The notes beneath the pieces were generated by a model. That model worked only from the letters and a program-made list of their open reading frames with translations, made no database searches and was not told the origin of the DNA. Below are positions 10,607-22,634 of a stretch of DNA of 64,000 nt, piece by piece (within the stretch, counting starts at the first letter, position 1; every line of letters starts with the position of its first letter). Source of the stretch: Musa acuminata AAA Group (lineage: Eukaryota; Streptophyta; Magnoliopsida; Zingiberales; Musaceae); the NCBI RefSeq assembly GCF_036884655.1, contig NC_088347.1, positions 12,286,501-12,350,500 on the forward strand. Reading direction: 5' to 3'. Both the position numbers and the translations under genes were made by a program.

Positions 10607-13600
10607 CCATACGGATGTGGTACTAAATTTGCCATTGTCATGAGGCCAAATAAGTATATCTGAAGAGTTGTTCCTGATTGGAATAGCTATGATAGTCGGC
10701 TAAAGTGATAACATTTCGGGAGAAATAGGATTAGGGAGACACCAGGTACCGTTAGCAATGATCTCGGAACCCTTCCAATCTTTGGGAGCCCCAAGATCTT
10801 TTCTTATTCTATTGCCATATAATTGAAATATACTCTTCTCATTCACCCAAGGATTGTACCACATATTAGTACTAGTTCCAGAAGAGATTGCATAAGAAAT
10901 GTGTTTGATTAGCTAATTCCTTGCCTTTAAAATTCCTTTCCAAGCTGCAGAGTGGTATGTTCTTGTTGAAATTTCCCAGATTGATTCCTTTGAAAGATAC
11001 CTAGCAGAAACCCATTGTGACCATAAGGAACATTTGTTTTGTAAAAGATCCCACAATTATTGTACCAGGCATGCTTGATTCCAATCTCAAGTATTTCTCA
11101 AGTTTAGCCCCCCTTCATCTTTCGGTTTGCAAATGTTATCCCAATTTACCATATGCATTGCCTTATCATTTGTGCCATTCCAGAAGAAGTTCATTAATAA
11201 CCGTTCAATATCTTGGAGAAGTCCAGCAGGCAGAAGAAATGCATTACACTAATATATAGAGTAGGAGTGCAATACCGAACGGATGAGTTCGAGTCGTCCT
11301 ACTTTTGATAAAAGCCTATTTTTCCAAGAAGAAATTTTATTCTTTATTTTTTGCAGGATAGGCTGACAGTGGGTTTTGTGAATGCCTGTGGATATGAGCG
11401 GGAGACCCAAATAAGGAACTGGCAGGCTTCCCTCACTAACCCCCAAAGTTTATGCAATAAAGACCTTATCCTCAACGTAAGGGCTCATATATACTTTACT
11501 TTTCGCATGATTTAACTGAAGTCCAGAAACCATACCAAAGTCATTCATAATAGTAGCCAGGTTCTTTACTGAAGTTGGATCATTTTGGAGAAAGATAAAT
11601 AAATCATCTGCAAATGTCACAATATATGAATAGAACCAGCAATGGGTACCTTAATGTTGCAATTTAAGACTGCATGTTCCAACATACAGCTAAGTCCTTC
11701 CATCACAATAGTAAAGAGATACGGAGAGAGTGGATCACCTTGTCGGATGCCATTCGTGCTCCCAAAAAAACCAATAGGTGAGCCATTAAAGAGTATCGAA
11801 AACTTTGAAGTTTCCAAGCAAGATTGAATCCAATTAACCCATTGTTGTGGGAAGTTCATATCGAGGAGCATCTTATAGATAAATTTCCTATTAACTGAAT
11901 CAAAGGCTTTCCGTAAATTAGCTTTAAAACAGATTTTTGTCCCTCTTGTTTTTTAGTGTAAATCTTTGACCAAGTCATTAGCAAGTAAAATGTTATGATG
12001 TATACTTCTCCCTTTGATGAAAGCAGCTTGATTTGGGCTAATGATCTTGTGTATTACCTTTTGCATTCTATTTGCCAATACTTTGGAGATGATCTTGTAA
12101 ATAAAGTTGCATAATGATATGGGTCGATAGTCCTCTAGTGAATCAACCCCTGCATTCTTCAGAATTAAAGAAATAAAAGTGCAATTCATCTCTCTAAGAA
12201 TATGACCTGAAGAGAAAAAATGTTGGCAAGCCTTGATCACATCATTTCCAATAATAGACCAAGCAGTTTGGTAAAATTCAACTGAAAATCCATCTGGACC
12301 TGGGCTTTTGTGCTTTGGTAACTTAAAGACAACACATACAATTTCGTCATCTGTAATTGGGGCATTGAGGATTGAAATAGCTTATGAATCAAGTTTTATA
12401 GTCGGCTCCACATGAATGTTATTAGGTTTCCCAGCTTGATTGAGTAAGGAATAAAAAAATTGCTCTGTGTGTGCTTTAACCTCATCTAAATTCTCAATAA
12501 GATTATCATCTTTGTCTCTGTATTTGCTGATACGGTTAACAACCCTTTGAGTAGCAATTGAAGCATAGAAAAATTTAGTATTGGAATTCCCTAGTGTAAG
12601 CCAATGCTGTCGAGATTTCTGTTTTACAAAACTTTCCTCCTGTTTTAAGGCTTGCATGAAGTTATTTCTGGCTTCTGTCTCTTTGTAAATAATATTCTCA
12701 TCATTTGGCTGAAGTTGCAGCTCATGTTGCAATGACATTAGTTCCTTTCTACAAAATTGAACTCTGATGGTAATATTGCTAAAGGTATTTGTATTCCACT
12801 CCTTTAGTGCTACTTTATAGGCTTTGAGCTTTTGACATAAGATGTAAGGGGGGGATCCATGCACATTAACATTCCAAGCAGATTTGATAACATCAAGAAA
12901 TTGAGGATGAGTACTCCACATGTTAAAGAATCTAAACGGTTTCTTGCCTCTTAGTGTCACTTTGTCTGCGTGTATATACATTAAAGAATGGTCAGAAAAC
13001 AAAGGAGCACCATACTCAAGAAGTGAATCTGGGTAAACTGTTAACCATTCATGATTAATTAAACACCTATCAAGTCGAGCCATTATATTTCTGTTAGCAG
13101 CACCTTAATTACTCCAGGAGAGCCAATTTCCCATAGATTTTATATTAAACAATGCTGTAGTGTTAATGTAATCGTTAAAACTTTGAAGTTGGCTTTCTGA
13201 AAGTTGTCTACCCCCCTCTTTTTCATTTGTGTACCGAACAGTATTAAAGTCTCCAAGAACAATCCAAGATACATTGAGACAGCCATTTACAATATTAGTC
13301 AGGTTAGACCAAAGAGTATTTCTTTCTTGCATACTGTTTGAAGCATATATACCAGTGAAATTGAATTGACAGCCATTCTTTTTGTCCTCTACCTTAAGAT
13401 GAATGAATTGATCAGTAGCAAAAATAAACCAAGCATTAATAGAGTTAGGATGTCATAAGACCCATATTCGCCAAAAGTTTCATTTGAGTCATTGGTAAAC
13501 AGTTCTGCGTCCGGCCATATTAAATTCTTTTGAGTTTGAACACGCGATTGTTTAATTTTCGTTTCCACTAGAATAACAATATCACATGCGGCAGACTTGA

Positions 13601-13670
13601 TTATTCTGTTGAGCTCCCGACATTTCTCAGGCTTATTAAGTCCGCGAACATTCCAGCATGTTATCTTCAT
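10607..13670 (-). pseudogene. LINE ORF2 (endonuclease-reverse transcriptase), inverted 5' portion
   Basis: Read on the minus strand from 13670, an apurinic-type endonuclease opens with M-K-I-T-C-W-N-V-R-G-L-N-K. The catalytic G-D-F-N motif lies near 13240-13250 and S-D-H-S near 12985. RT follows with D-Y-R-P-I-S-L-C-N near 12120-12145, G-I-R-Q-G-D-P-L-S-P-Y near 11715-11750, and an F-A-D-D box at 11603-11614 just after a frameshift. Frameshifts or stops occur near 13440, 13105, 12382, 11950 and 11617. Coding ends abruptly at 10607 in the W-x-x-D-N-G-K-F-S region; the downstream zinc-binding domain is found in opposite orientation at 15900-16330. Confidence 0.9.
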
Positions 13671-13679
13671 TAGTAATAA

Positions 13680-15157
13680 ACAAATGAAAAGGTGGTAAGG
13701 TATTCATCTTATGACTTTAGATGGATTGTACCATCCTTTTTCTTATCCTTCGGTTTTGTATTTTTCTCCCGCACAATATCCTTACCTTTTATGGCTTTAT
13801 TCCTATATTTATCCACTTCATCTACAGCTTACAGATTTTTAAACTTTAAAATACCTTGAATCATGTGGTCTTGATTGGCAGGGTTTGTTGAAGCACGATA
13901 AGAATGTTGCAGCACAATATCCTGGATAGTATTTGTTGGAGCAGCCTGGCTAGAGAGGTTTGTTGGGGCTTGAGTTTGTTGAGACAGAATATCCTTATTG
14001 GCAATGTTTGTTGTGGCCTGAGTTTGTTGAGGAAGAATATCCTTACTGGCGAGATTTGTTTGGGCCTGAGTTCGTTGAGCTATTGTGGACGGATCTAAAG
14101 ATATTGGAAGAGATGAAGTTTCTGACTTATGCTTCTCCTGTCCACTAGTACTATGGGAAACTTTTGTTGTGGAAGGCTCAGACATTATAGGAAGAGGTAT
14201 AGTTTTGGATTTGTCCTTCTGTCCGCGGTGCTATCCTTGCGAGTCGGAATGCTCAATAGTCTTTGCCACCATCGGTGCTACTGCCATTAGAGAAGACTCG
14301 CTTTGTTGCTAAGGCGCTTGACGTGGTCGATAGACCTTTGTGGTCAGTTTTGGAGTTTGCTGACAAGCTCCATTTGCATGACCAAAAGATAAGCAATGCT
14401 GACATCATTGTGGCTTCCAGGAATATGAGACATGTACCTTCCGAGTGTTCCCGTCAAGATCACGATAGAAAACCTCATTTGGAAGATCTTCGTCGGAAGA
14501 AACCAGTATGCATGCTCGTGCAAATGCCAATCTCGTCTGAGCTGCTATTGCTTTGTCGATGTAGAGTGGTTGTCCCAGAGTGCTGCATAACTTTGCAATA
14601 AAACGTTGACTCCAAAGATGCAGAGGAAGACATTGAAAGGATACCCATAATGGAATAGACTGTAGGCTATCTAACTCCAAATGGACATCAGGAGACCAGC
14701 GTCGTAGAATCATTGGATGGCCGCGAATAGTCCAGAATCCTTCGAGGACCCGTTGTAAATCTTCTTCAGAGTATAGCTTACAAACAAAGAATCCGTTCTC
14801 CAGCATATGAAGATCGAATGATGATATTCCCCATCGAGTTTTGATAAATGAGGATAGTGGGAAATAAGATGTTTTGAGACCTACCACATAGCCAACAATC
14901 GCCATAGTCCGTGTCTCAATAAGCTCTGCTGAATCATCAGTCTCGTATACAACAATCTTCTTATCAACCTGAACTTCTGGAGTAAAGAATTCCAAGCTTA
15001 GATCCGGACTTCCAACCGGAGCTTTGAAGAGGCTAGTCCAAGGCCGAGGGTCACTGGAAATGAGGGCAGGCTGCCGCGATCTAGAGCGCGACCTACTTCG
15101 ATGCATCGTATCAACCCTCCCGCCGATGTTGCTAGCCCTAGGGGCTGTCGCTGCCAT
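13680..15157 (-). pseudogene. LINE ORF1 (DUF4283 nucleic-acid-binding protein) remnant
   Basis: From the ATG at 15157 a 250-codon frame opens with an R-S-R-S-R tract, then a DUF4283-like domain (about residues 75-200: M-A-I-V-G-Y-V-V-G ... F-V-C-K-L-Y-S-E-E-D-L-Q-R-V-L-E-G-F-W). It stops at 14405, just before a CCHC knuckle (C-Q-H-C-L-S-F-G-H-A-N-G-A-C) in the same translation. After further stops, 14185-13829 holds about four 16-residue repeats of the type N-L-A-S-K-D-I-L-P-Q-Q-T-Q-A (48-bp period) and a lysine-rich end. This is the RNA-chaperone ORF of plant L1 elements, now broken. Confidence 0.85.
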
Positions 15158-15698
15158 GTTTGATCCCTCTTTTGGTCGCAGCTACAGAATCGTCTCCATA
15201 GGGAAAAGCCACCATCGCAGTATATTCGCCGCTACAGTACCGTCGCCCTAGGGAGATCTGGTCGCCTCATCGCCCTTAGGGAGAAGCCGACGTTGCAGGA
15301 GATCCGATCACCACTAAGGGAGATCAGATCGTTGCTATAGTACCGTCGCCCGAAAGCCAACACTGCAGGAGTCAGATCGTCCTAGGGAGATCTTGTCACC
15401 GCTACAGTATTGTCGTCGCTACAGTACCGTCGCTGCTACAGTGTCGTCGCCGCTGCTATAGTACCATCGCTCTTGGGAGAAAGCCAACGCTGCAGGAAAC
15501 CGCTACAATGTCGTCGCCCGTCGCCCGTGGGAGAAAGCCAACGCTACAGGAGTCAGATCGCCCTAGGGAGATCTGGCCGCCGCTACAGTGTCGTCGCCGC
15601 TACAGTGGTCGCCCTAGATCTGGTCGCCGCTACAGTATCGTCGCGCTATAGTGGTCGCCCTAGATCTGGTCGCCGCTATAGTGTCGTTGCCGCTACCT
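15158..15698 (-). repeat. LINE 5' UTR, GC-rich degenerate tandem repeats
   Basis: Many variants of GTCGCCGCTACAGT interleaved with CCCTAGGGAGATCTGGTC fill this block in front of ORF1. The repeat ends near 15698, where the orientation of LINE sequence changes. It presumably contains the element's internal Pol II promoter, by analogy with other L1 elements. Confidence 0.7.
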
Positions 15699-16611
15699 AA
15701 AACATTTGGGCGTCAGACGGTACTACTAACCAAAAATAATTTGTTGCCAAATCTACCACAGTTGGCATCGATAAATGGATCTCTAGCCCTTAGCGTCACA
15801 ACAACAGACGTTACTAACCAACTGCGCCAACAGATGGTACTAACCAAATTAGGCAAAGAAATATCAAGTGGGTCCCAAGCAGTTGGACATGGGATCGACC
15901 GGGATCACAAAGACATTCCTTATGTACATGGTAGGCCCTTCTCAATAAACTACCTACAATAGACAATATGAAAAGAAGAGATATCTATCATGTTAACCGA
16001 TGCTCCCTTTGTATGCAACAAGAAGAAACTATTGACTACCTCTATTTTGCTTGTGATTATACAAAATGGATATGGAAGGAGATTCTCTAGTGATTTGAAC
16101 TCAATAGACTGCCGCAACCAAACTTGCACCAAGAACTAGGCGACCTCATGCAATGTTTCTCAAGAAAAGGGCCTCTCACACAACTGGTAAAGGTTACTTT
16201 TAGATGCGCTATTTGGTGGATGTGGAAGGAGAGATATAATAGAATTTTTGAATGTCAACACACAAATAATGCTTAGCTCTTGAAAGAGATTATTGGAGAC
16301 TCAAGATCCTGTATGGAGCATAATCTCAAAATCGAGCACTTTAACCGAAGAGAAAAATATATTTTTATCAAATTTAATTTTTCTATTAGCTAAAAATCTT
16401 GGGAATGATAATGTACCCACAAGTAGTTTTGATATAACTGGATAAACATTTTCTATGTTGACTATAATTGGAAGTTATAGTCTACAGCATGTGTAGTCAT
16501 AACTATCGCATTCGCACTCTATGAGTTACTTGGCTTTGTCTATGACTTGTATAGATAAAGCTATTTGTAGAAACTTTACACATAATCAATTTACTTTTAC
16601 TTACTAAAAAA
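15699..16611 (+). pseudogene. LINE ORF2 3' end (zf-RVT) and 3' UTR in sense orientation
   Basis: The frame around 15935-16090 reads L-L-N-K-L-P-T-I-D-N-M-K-R-R, then C-S-L-C-x7-E-x-I-D-Y-L-Y-F-A-C-x4-W, the zinc-binding RT-associated domain that ends plant L1 ORF2. A-I-W-W-M-W-K-E-R-Y-N-R-I-F follows near 16205-16255. An AT-rich 3' UTR ends in A8 at 16604-16611, directly before the target duplication. The stretch 15699-15930 carries three copies of a CAGACGTTACTAACCAA-like word whose origin I cannot assign. Confidence 0.82.
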
Positions 16612-16625
16612 AACTTGCTCCGGTG

Positions 16626-16984
16626 CGTCAATCGCTTCTTCCGGCGAGCTTCCGGCGAACTTCCGTCGATCATCCGATGAACCCTCGGTGATGCTCCTGC
16701 GGACTTCCGGCAAACTCCTGGACTTGCGACGATTCACTTGGCGAGTTCCGACGAGCTTCTTTGGCAAGCTTATGGACTTCTCGGATTTGTTCCCGTAGAA
16801 CCTCCGACGACTGTCCGAACTTCCGTCGAACTCTCGAACTCCCAACGTGATCAATGCCTTGACTCCGGCGCAACTCCTACTGCATGTCTCACTTTCATCA
16901 TAGTTAATCATGCACACTTATCTCAACATATAGATTAGATAACAGATGACAATTGACTTCATCATCAAAATCCGAGATTCAACA
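16626..16984 (-). repeat. 3' LTR of element A, internal-side part
   Basis: It continues the LTR after the LINE (CGTCAATCGCTTCTTCC, matching 32369-32385) and ends CCGAGATTCAACA, the reverse complement of the TGTTGAATCTCGG start shared with F. The PPT follows directly. Confidence 0.92.
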
Positions 16985-16999
16985 ATCTCCCCCTTTTTG
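16985..16999 (-). promoter_or_regulatory. Polypurine tract of element A
   Basis: The minus strand reads CAAAAAGGGGGAGAT against the LTR start, essentially the same PPT as in F (59860-59873). Confidence 0.88.
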
Positions 17000-17952
17000 A
17001 TGATGACAATCAATTGATAATGGAGTTAACCTTAACTCCCCCTATCTATATGCCATACTTGAGATAAGTCATTCTTGAATTCAAGACCTAAGAATTCAAG
17101 CGACATATTGATAAGTTAAATCATTTGAACTTATCAATACTCCCATCATGATGTATCTCTCTGAAGATGATGTCAAGGCTTGACATTCATTTTTAAATTT
17201 TACATAACAATTTTGAATGATGGTAATTGTAGCAATTCATCAACTTGTAAGATATCAACATGTAAAGCTATGAAGTAAGATTTTGATATCATTACATGAT
17301 GTACACATTTCAAATATTTTAGCAAGTGTTGCATTTCTTCACATGGTAAGATATCAACTCAATGCAAATTAATGCATGGCATCTGTTCATATATCATAGC
17401 ATCAGTGTTTATAGCATCAATTCATATATTTCTCCCCCTTTGTCATCAACAAAAAGTATGGTAGATGTGATACCAGGAGAACAATATAAGCAGGTTATCA
17501 AGCATATAAAGGAAGGCATGATACGTGGATTACTTAGAATACTTTTTCCTTATTTTTTGTTATAATCGTTTGTGCATGAAGGAGGAAAGCCATTTGTGAT
17601 TCCAGCTATTTGTGAGTTTACTTTCAGTCAAGATATGTGTTTGAAACAGCTTTTTGCAAGTAAAAATACTATCATCCATATTTCAAGATGTAATTCAAAA
17701 GCAGGAATCATTTCATCAAATCCATTTCAGAAAAAAATATTTTTCATAAGAGTGTATAAGAAAATTCGATTTTTAGCATTCCAATTGTTTAGCGAATCCG
17801 AAAATGAAATGAACATTTTCATGCATTCGGACAAGACTATGCTACAGATTTTCAAATACAATCATGAAGACAAAATTTTTCAACGCATGTTATGTAATGG
17901 CAATCAAGTGATTTGATCATTCAATAAAGTTCGAAAAATAATTTTGACTAGT
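17000..17952 (-). other. 3' non-coding region of element A
   Basis: AT-rich sequence between the end of pol and the PPT. It includes a second PPT-like word (minus strand GATGACAAAGGGGGAGA, near 17431-17447) also found at 59353-59370 in F. The open frames 17362-17565 and 17572-17916 on the plus strand have no recognisable domain and are antisense to the element; I do not regard them as genes. Confidence 0.7.
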
Positions 17953-18650
17953 TTATCTATTCGGACACATCAACATTCCTAATTCTCTTCTTATGAAATC
18001 AAATTGTTCTTCACTTAGAGGTTTTGTAAAAATGTCAGCTAGTTGATGTTTAGTATCAATGAACTCTATGGTTACGTCATTATTAGTAACATAATCTCGT
18101 ATAAAGTGATGTCTAATATCAATATGTTTTGTTCTTGAGTGTTGTATAGGATTCTTAGTTAAGCATATTGCACTTGTGTTATCACATTTAATGGGAATAT
18201 TTTTAAGATTAACTTTGTAATCTTCGAAGGTGTTTTTCATCCATACAACTTGTGCTCAGCATGCACTTGCTGCAATATATTCAGCTTCGGTTGTTGATAG
18301 TGCAACCGAGTTTTGTTTCTTAGATGACCAGGAAACAAGGGCATGTCCTAAAAATTGACATGATCCTGATGTGCTTTTTCTATCTAGTCTACAGCCAGCA
18401 AAGTCCGCATCAGCATAAGCAATTAACTCAAAATTCTCTGATTTTGGGTACCATAATCCTAGATTTGTGGTACATTAAGATATCTAAGTATTCTTTTAAC
18501 TGCTTTGAGATGAGATATCTTAGGGTTTGATTGAAATCTAGCACAAAGTCCTACACTGAATATGATGTCTGGTCTGGTTGTAGTGAGGTAAATTAAACTT
18601 TCTATCATACCCCTATAAGTTTTTTGATCGAAGCTTTCCACTTTCATCAA
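17953..18650 (-). pseudogene. Copia RNase H, C-terminal pol of element A
   Basis: In another frame from the main pol ORF, 18650-18459 encodes [24 protein letters not shown]. After a break, 18458-18241 holds the A-D-A-D-F-A-G-C and S-T-T-E-A-E-Y-I-A-A motifs with stops. From 18240 it runs to the family end, with K-H-I-D-I-R-H-H, A-D-I-F-T-K-P-L and M-L-M-C-P-N-R-stop. At least two frameshifts and one stop disable the domain. Confidence 0.88.
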
Positions 18651-20970
18651 TTTCTAACTTAGTGGAGGTGCTCATAGGAGTGTTGATAGCCTTTGAGTTG
18701 TTCATATTAAACTTTTTTAATAAATTCATGGCATATTTAGTTTGACTAATAAAGATGCTATTGCTTAGTTGTTTGATTTGTAAGCCTAAGAAGAATGTTA
18801 ATTCTCCCATTAAGCTCATTTCGAATTCAAGACTCATAGTTTTAGCAAAAGATTCACAAAGAGATTCATTCGTAGAGCCAAAGATAATATCATCAACATA
18901 AATCTGAACAATGGGAAAATTATTTTCAAAATTCTTGATGAACAATGTAGTATCAACCTTGCCTTTTGTGAATTTATTTTCGATAAGAAAAGAACTAAGT
19001 CTCTCATACCAAGCCCTTGGGGCTTGTTTTAAACCATAGAGAGCTTTAGTTAATCTAAACACATGATTAGGGAGGCTATTATTTTTAAATCCAGGAGGTT
19101 GTTCAATATAAACTTCTTCGGAAATAAAGCCATTTAGAAAAGTGCTTTTAACATCCATTTGAAACAACTTAAAATTATTACTACTAGCGTAGGCAAGGAG
19201 CATCCTTATGGCTTCCACTCGAGCCACAAGAGCGAAGGTTTCTTCATAATCGATACCTTCTTCTTGGTTGAAACCTTTGGCCACTAATCTAGCCTTGTTT
19301 CTAACCACGATACCATTTTCATCTTGCTTGTTTCTGAAGACCCATTTAGTACCAATAACTAAATGGTCATTTGGCCTAGGAACAAGCTTCCACACCTCAT
19401 TTCTCTCAAATTGATTCAATTCATCTTGCATTGTGATAATCCATGAATCATCTTTCATGGCTTCATCAACACATTTGGGTTCAATTTGGGAGAGAAAGGC
19501 GGCGTTCGCACAAAAAATTTTAAGAGAAGATCGTGTTTGAACCCCCTTTGACGTGTCTCCTAAGATTAGCTCCTTAGGATGAGCATCTACATACTTCCAA
19601 TCCTTGTGTAAGGATGTTTCGGAAGTGGATGCATCCAAGTTGCTAGTTGGAGAAGGGGTTTCATTTAAATTCAAGGAATCAAAATTAACATCATCATCAA
19701 AATCATTTTTCCTAATTTCGAAAATCTCATTGAAAACAACATGAATGGATTCTTCGATAATTAAAGTTCTTTTATTGAAGATACGAAAGGCTTTAGAAAC
19801 CGAAGAATAACCAAGAAAGATTCCTTCATCGGATTTAGCATCAAATTTTCCTAAGTTATCCTTTTCATTCAAGATAAAACACTTACACCCAAAGACTTTA
19901 AAATATGAAACATTGGGTTTTTTGTTGTTCCATAACTCATAGGGAGTTTTGGTTAGTAGGGGTCTTATTAGAACTCTATTCAAAATATAGCATGCAGTAT
20001 TTATAGCTTCGTCCCAAAAATATTTGGGTAGGTTGTGTTCATTCAACATGGTTCTTGCCATTTCTTGTAAATTTCGATTTTTTCTTTCTACTACTCCATT
20101 TTGTTGAGGATTTCTAGGAGTAGAGAAATTATGGTTGTATCCATTGAGTTCACAAAATTCCTGGAAATCATGATTTTGAAATTCACCACCATGATCACTT
20201 CTAATTGACGAAATCATAGAACCTTTCTCATTCTGAACAAGATTACAAAACTTGGTAAAATATCTAAGGCATTCACTTTTCTGTTTTAAGAAGTAAGTCC
20301 ATGTGTATCTGCTATAGTCATCCACAATGACGAAAGCGTATTTGCTACCTCCTAGGCTTGATGTGGAGATTGGTCCGAACAAGTCCATATGGATCAATTG
20401 TAAGGGCCTAGAGGTGCTTATTTGATTCTTAGATTTGAAACTACCCTTAATTTGTTTACCTAATTGGCAAGCATCACATACATTATCTTTGATGAACTTG
20501 ATATGAGGAATTCCTCTTACAAGTTCTTTAGATGATATTTGAGTGATTAGTTTCATGCTAGCATGACCTAATCTTCTATGCCATATCCAAGCATCCTCAT
20601 TCAAAACAGAAAAACACATTTCATTACACAAATCATTGATGTCAATAGTGTATACGTTATTTTGTTTCAATGCAATCATAGATATGTTTTTGTGTGGTTT
20701 TTCAATGATACAAGCATTAGATTCAAATCTGACAATATATCCTTTATCACATAATTGACTAATGCTCAAGAGGTTATGTTTTAAACCATCAACTAACAAA
20801 ACATCTTCAATAAAGAAGTTGGATTTGTTACCTATAGTTCCTTTGCCAATGATTTTACCCTTGTTGTTGTCTCCGAAGGTGACATAGCCTTCGTCTATGC
20901 TAGTGAGCTTAGAGAATTGAGATGGATCTCCGGTCATATGCCTTGAGCATCCACTATCAAGGTACCATCT
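18613..20970 (-). pseudogene. Copia pol (protease end, integrase, reverse transcriptase) of element A
   Basis: A 774-codon frame opens at 20937 just after the protease motif D-S-G-C-S (about 20950-20965). Order: integrase zinc finger (W-H-R-R-L-G-H ... C-D-A-C), catalytic core ([23 protein letters not shown]), then RT ([26 protein letters not shown]). Integrase before RT is diagnostic of Copia, and the motif spellings fit the SIRE/Maximus lineage. The frame shifts near 18640, losing RNase H continuity. Apart from that the integrase and RT catalytic residues are present. Confidence 0.92.
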
Positions 20971-20974
20971 CTTG

Positions 20975-22584
20975 CTCCTAGCTTGTGATGGTTTAGTTTT
21001 CTACAAGAAAGGATGATTTTTAGGTACCCATTTGCTTTTGGGTGCCTCACAAATAGATCTACATTGTCTATCATGTTGCATAGAATTTATCATGGTTCCT
21101 TTAGGAACCCAAATCAATTTGTTTGGACTAATTTTCTTGAATAGACAATAATGCATCTTGTGTCTAAATTTGCAACAAAAGTTGCATTTGTTTTGGTGTC
21201 AAACATGTAAGATGGGGCCTTTCATGAAGGTGGTTGGATTTTGGTGAGAACTTCTCACAAATCCAATTCCACTTCTTTTGGGAACGTAACCCTTGTTTGC
21301 AAGGATTATGTTCAATGACTTGCTACCAACCTCGAATTTCTTCAAGGTGTCCTTAAGTAGCAAGTTTTCCTTTTGGAGAGTTTCTAGATCATGGCATTTG
21401 ATGCAAGAATTTAAACTATCATGATATTCAGTTTTTAACTTATCAAAATTATAAATAAGACTATCATGCTCCTTTTTTAGTAATTTATATTTTCTATTAA
21501 TAATCTTGCATTCATCAAATAAGTCATGAAATACATTTAATAATTCATCAAATGATAAATCTGCATCTATTAAATTTGTTACCTCATCTCCGATGGCCAT
21601 TAAGGCATAATGAGCAACTTGCTCGGTGTTGGACTCCTCTTCTTCGGACGCGCTCGAGTCATCCCATGTTGCTTTGAGCGCCTTCTTCTTTGAAGTACTC
21701 TTTTTGACTTGGGGACAATCACTCTTGTAATGTCCCGGCTTTTTGCATTCATAGAAAATATCTTGGTCCTTCTTGGGTTCAAGTTTATTTTTTGCGTCAT
21801 TCTTAAACTTGTTTCTTTTAAAGAATTTTTTAAATTTTCTTGTTAGAAGTGCCAAGTCATCATCACAGTCCTCATCACTTGAGTTTTCTCTCAGGTGGCC
21901 TTCTGATGTTTTAAGTGCCATATCCTTCTTGTTCTTTGGAAGGATGTCTTCTTGCTCTTCATGAGCTTTACAAGTTATCTCGTAGGTCATTAATGACCCT
22001 ATTAGTTCTTCAAGAGGGAAGTTGCGTAGATCTTTTGCCTCTTGAATAGCAGTGACTTTAGGATCCCAACTCTTAGGAAGGGATCTTAGAATCTTATTTA
22101 CGAGCTCAAAATCCGAAAAACTTTTTCCGAGTCCTTTTAGACCATTGACGACATCCGTGAAACGAGTAAACATGTCGCCAATGGTTTCACTCGGTTTCAT
22201 CCGGAAAAGTTTGAAAGAATGTAACAAAAGATTGATTTTTGACTCTTTCACTCTACTTGTGCCTTCGTGAGTCACTTCGAGTGTGTGCCAAATATCAAAT
22301 GCGGTTTCACAAGTTGAAACACGGTTAAACTCATTTTTATCAAGTGCACAAAATAAGGCATTCATAGCCTTTGCATTAAGAGCGAAAGCCTTCTTCTCCA
22401 ATTCATTCCAATCGATCATTGGAAGAGAAGACTTCGAAAATCCGTTTTCGACAATATTCCAAAGTTCAAAATCCATAGAAATAAGAAAGATCCTCATTCG
22501 GGTCTTCCAATAGGTGTAGTCCGTCCCACTGAACATGGGTGGATGTGTAATAGAATGTCCCTCTTGGTTTCCAGCGTATGCCAT
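20975..22584 (-). pseudogene. Copia gag of element A (SIRE-type)
   Basis: The ATG complementary to 22582-22584 starts a 461-codon frame: M-A-Y-A-G-N-Q-E-G-H-S, a UBN2-type capsid domain (about residues 50-210), an acidic/lysine-rich stretch, one CCHC knuckle and a C-terminal coiled-coil-like region. The first knuckle has lost its first Cys (F-Y-E-C-K-K-P-G-H, where F has C-Y-E-C). A TGA at about 21196 truncates the protein; beyond it a second knuckle (C-x2-C-x4-H-x4-C, near 21140-21185) is still readable up to the normal gag terminus P-F-L-stop at about 21000. The 527-codon gag of F shows the intact form. Confidence 0.9.
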
Positions 22585-22620
22585 CTCTCTTGGATTTTAA
22601 TCCGTTAGAGAGTTAACCCC

Positions 22621-22632
22621 GCTCTGATACCA
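22621..22632 (-). promoter_or_regulatory. Primer-binding site of element A
   Basis: The minus strand reads TGGTATCAGAGC two bases inside the 5' LTR end (initiator tRNA-Met). Confidence 0.92.
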
Positions 22633-22634
22633 AT

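Larger units (their letters stand above)
10607..16611. mobile_element. L1-type LINE with 5' inversion, inserted in A's 3' LTR
   Basis: The element is flanked by the 14-bp duplication AACTTGCTCCGGTG (10593-10606, 16612-16625) and ends in A8 on the plus strand. The right 0.9 kb (about 15699-16611) is the 3' end of ORF2 in plus orientation, whereas 10607-15698 is ORF2, ORF1 and the 5' UTR in minus orientation. The inverted part has an internal ORF2 point at the outer edge and the 5' UTR at the inner junction, which is the arrangement expected from twin priming during target-primed reverse transcription. Multiple stops and frameshifts are present, so it is dead. Confidence 0.9.

Noticed and set aside
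17572..17916. 114-codon plus-strand frame
   Set aside because: Antisense within the 3' non-coding region of A, and not matched by a frame at the equivalent place in F.
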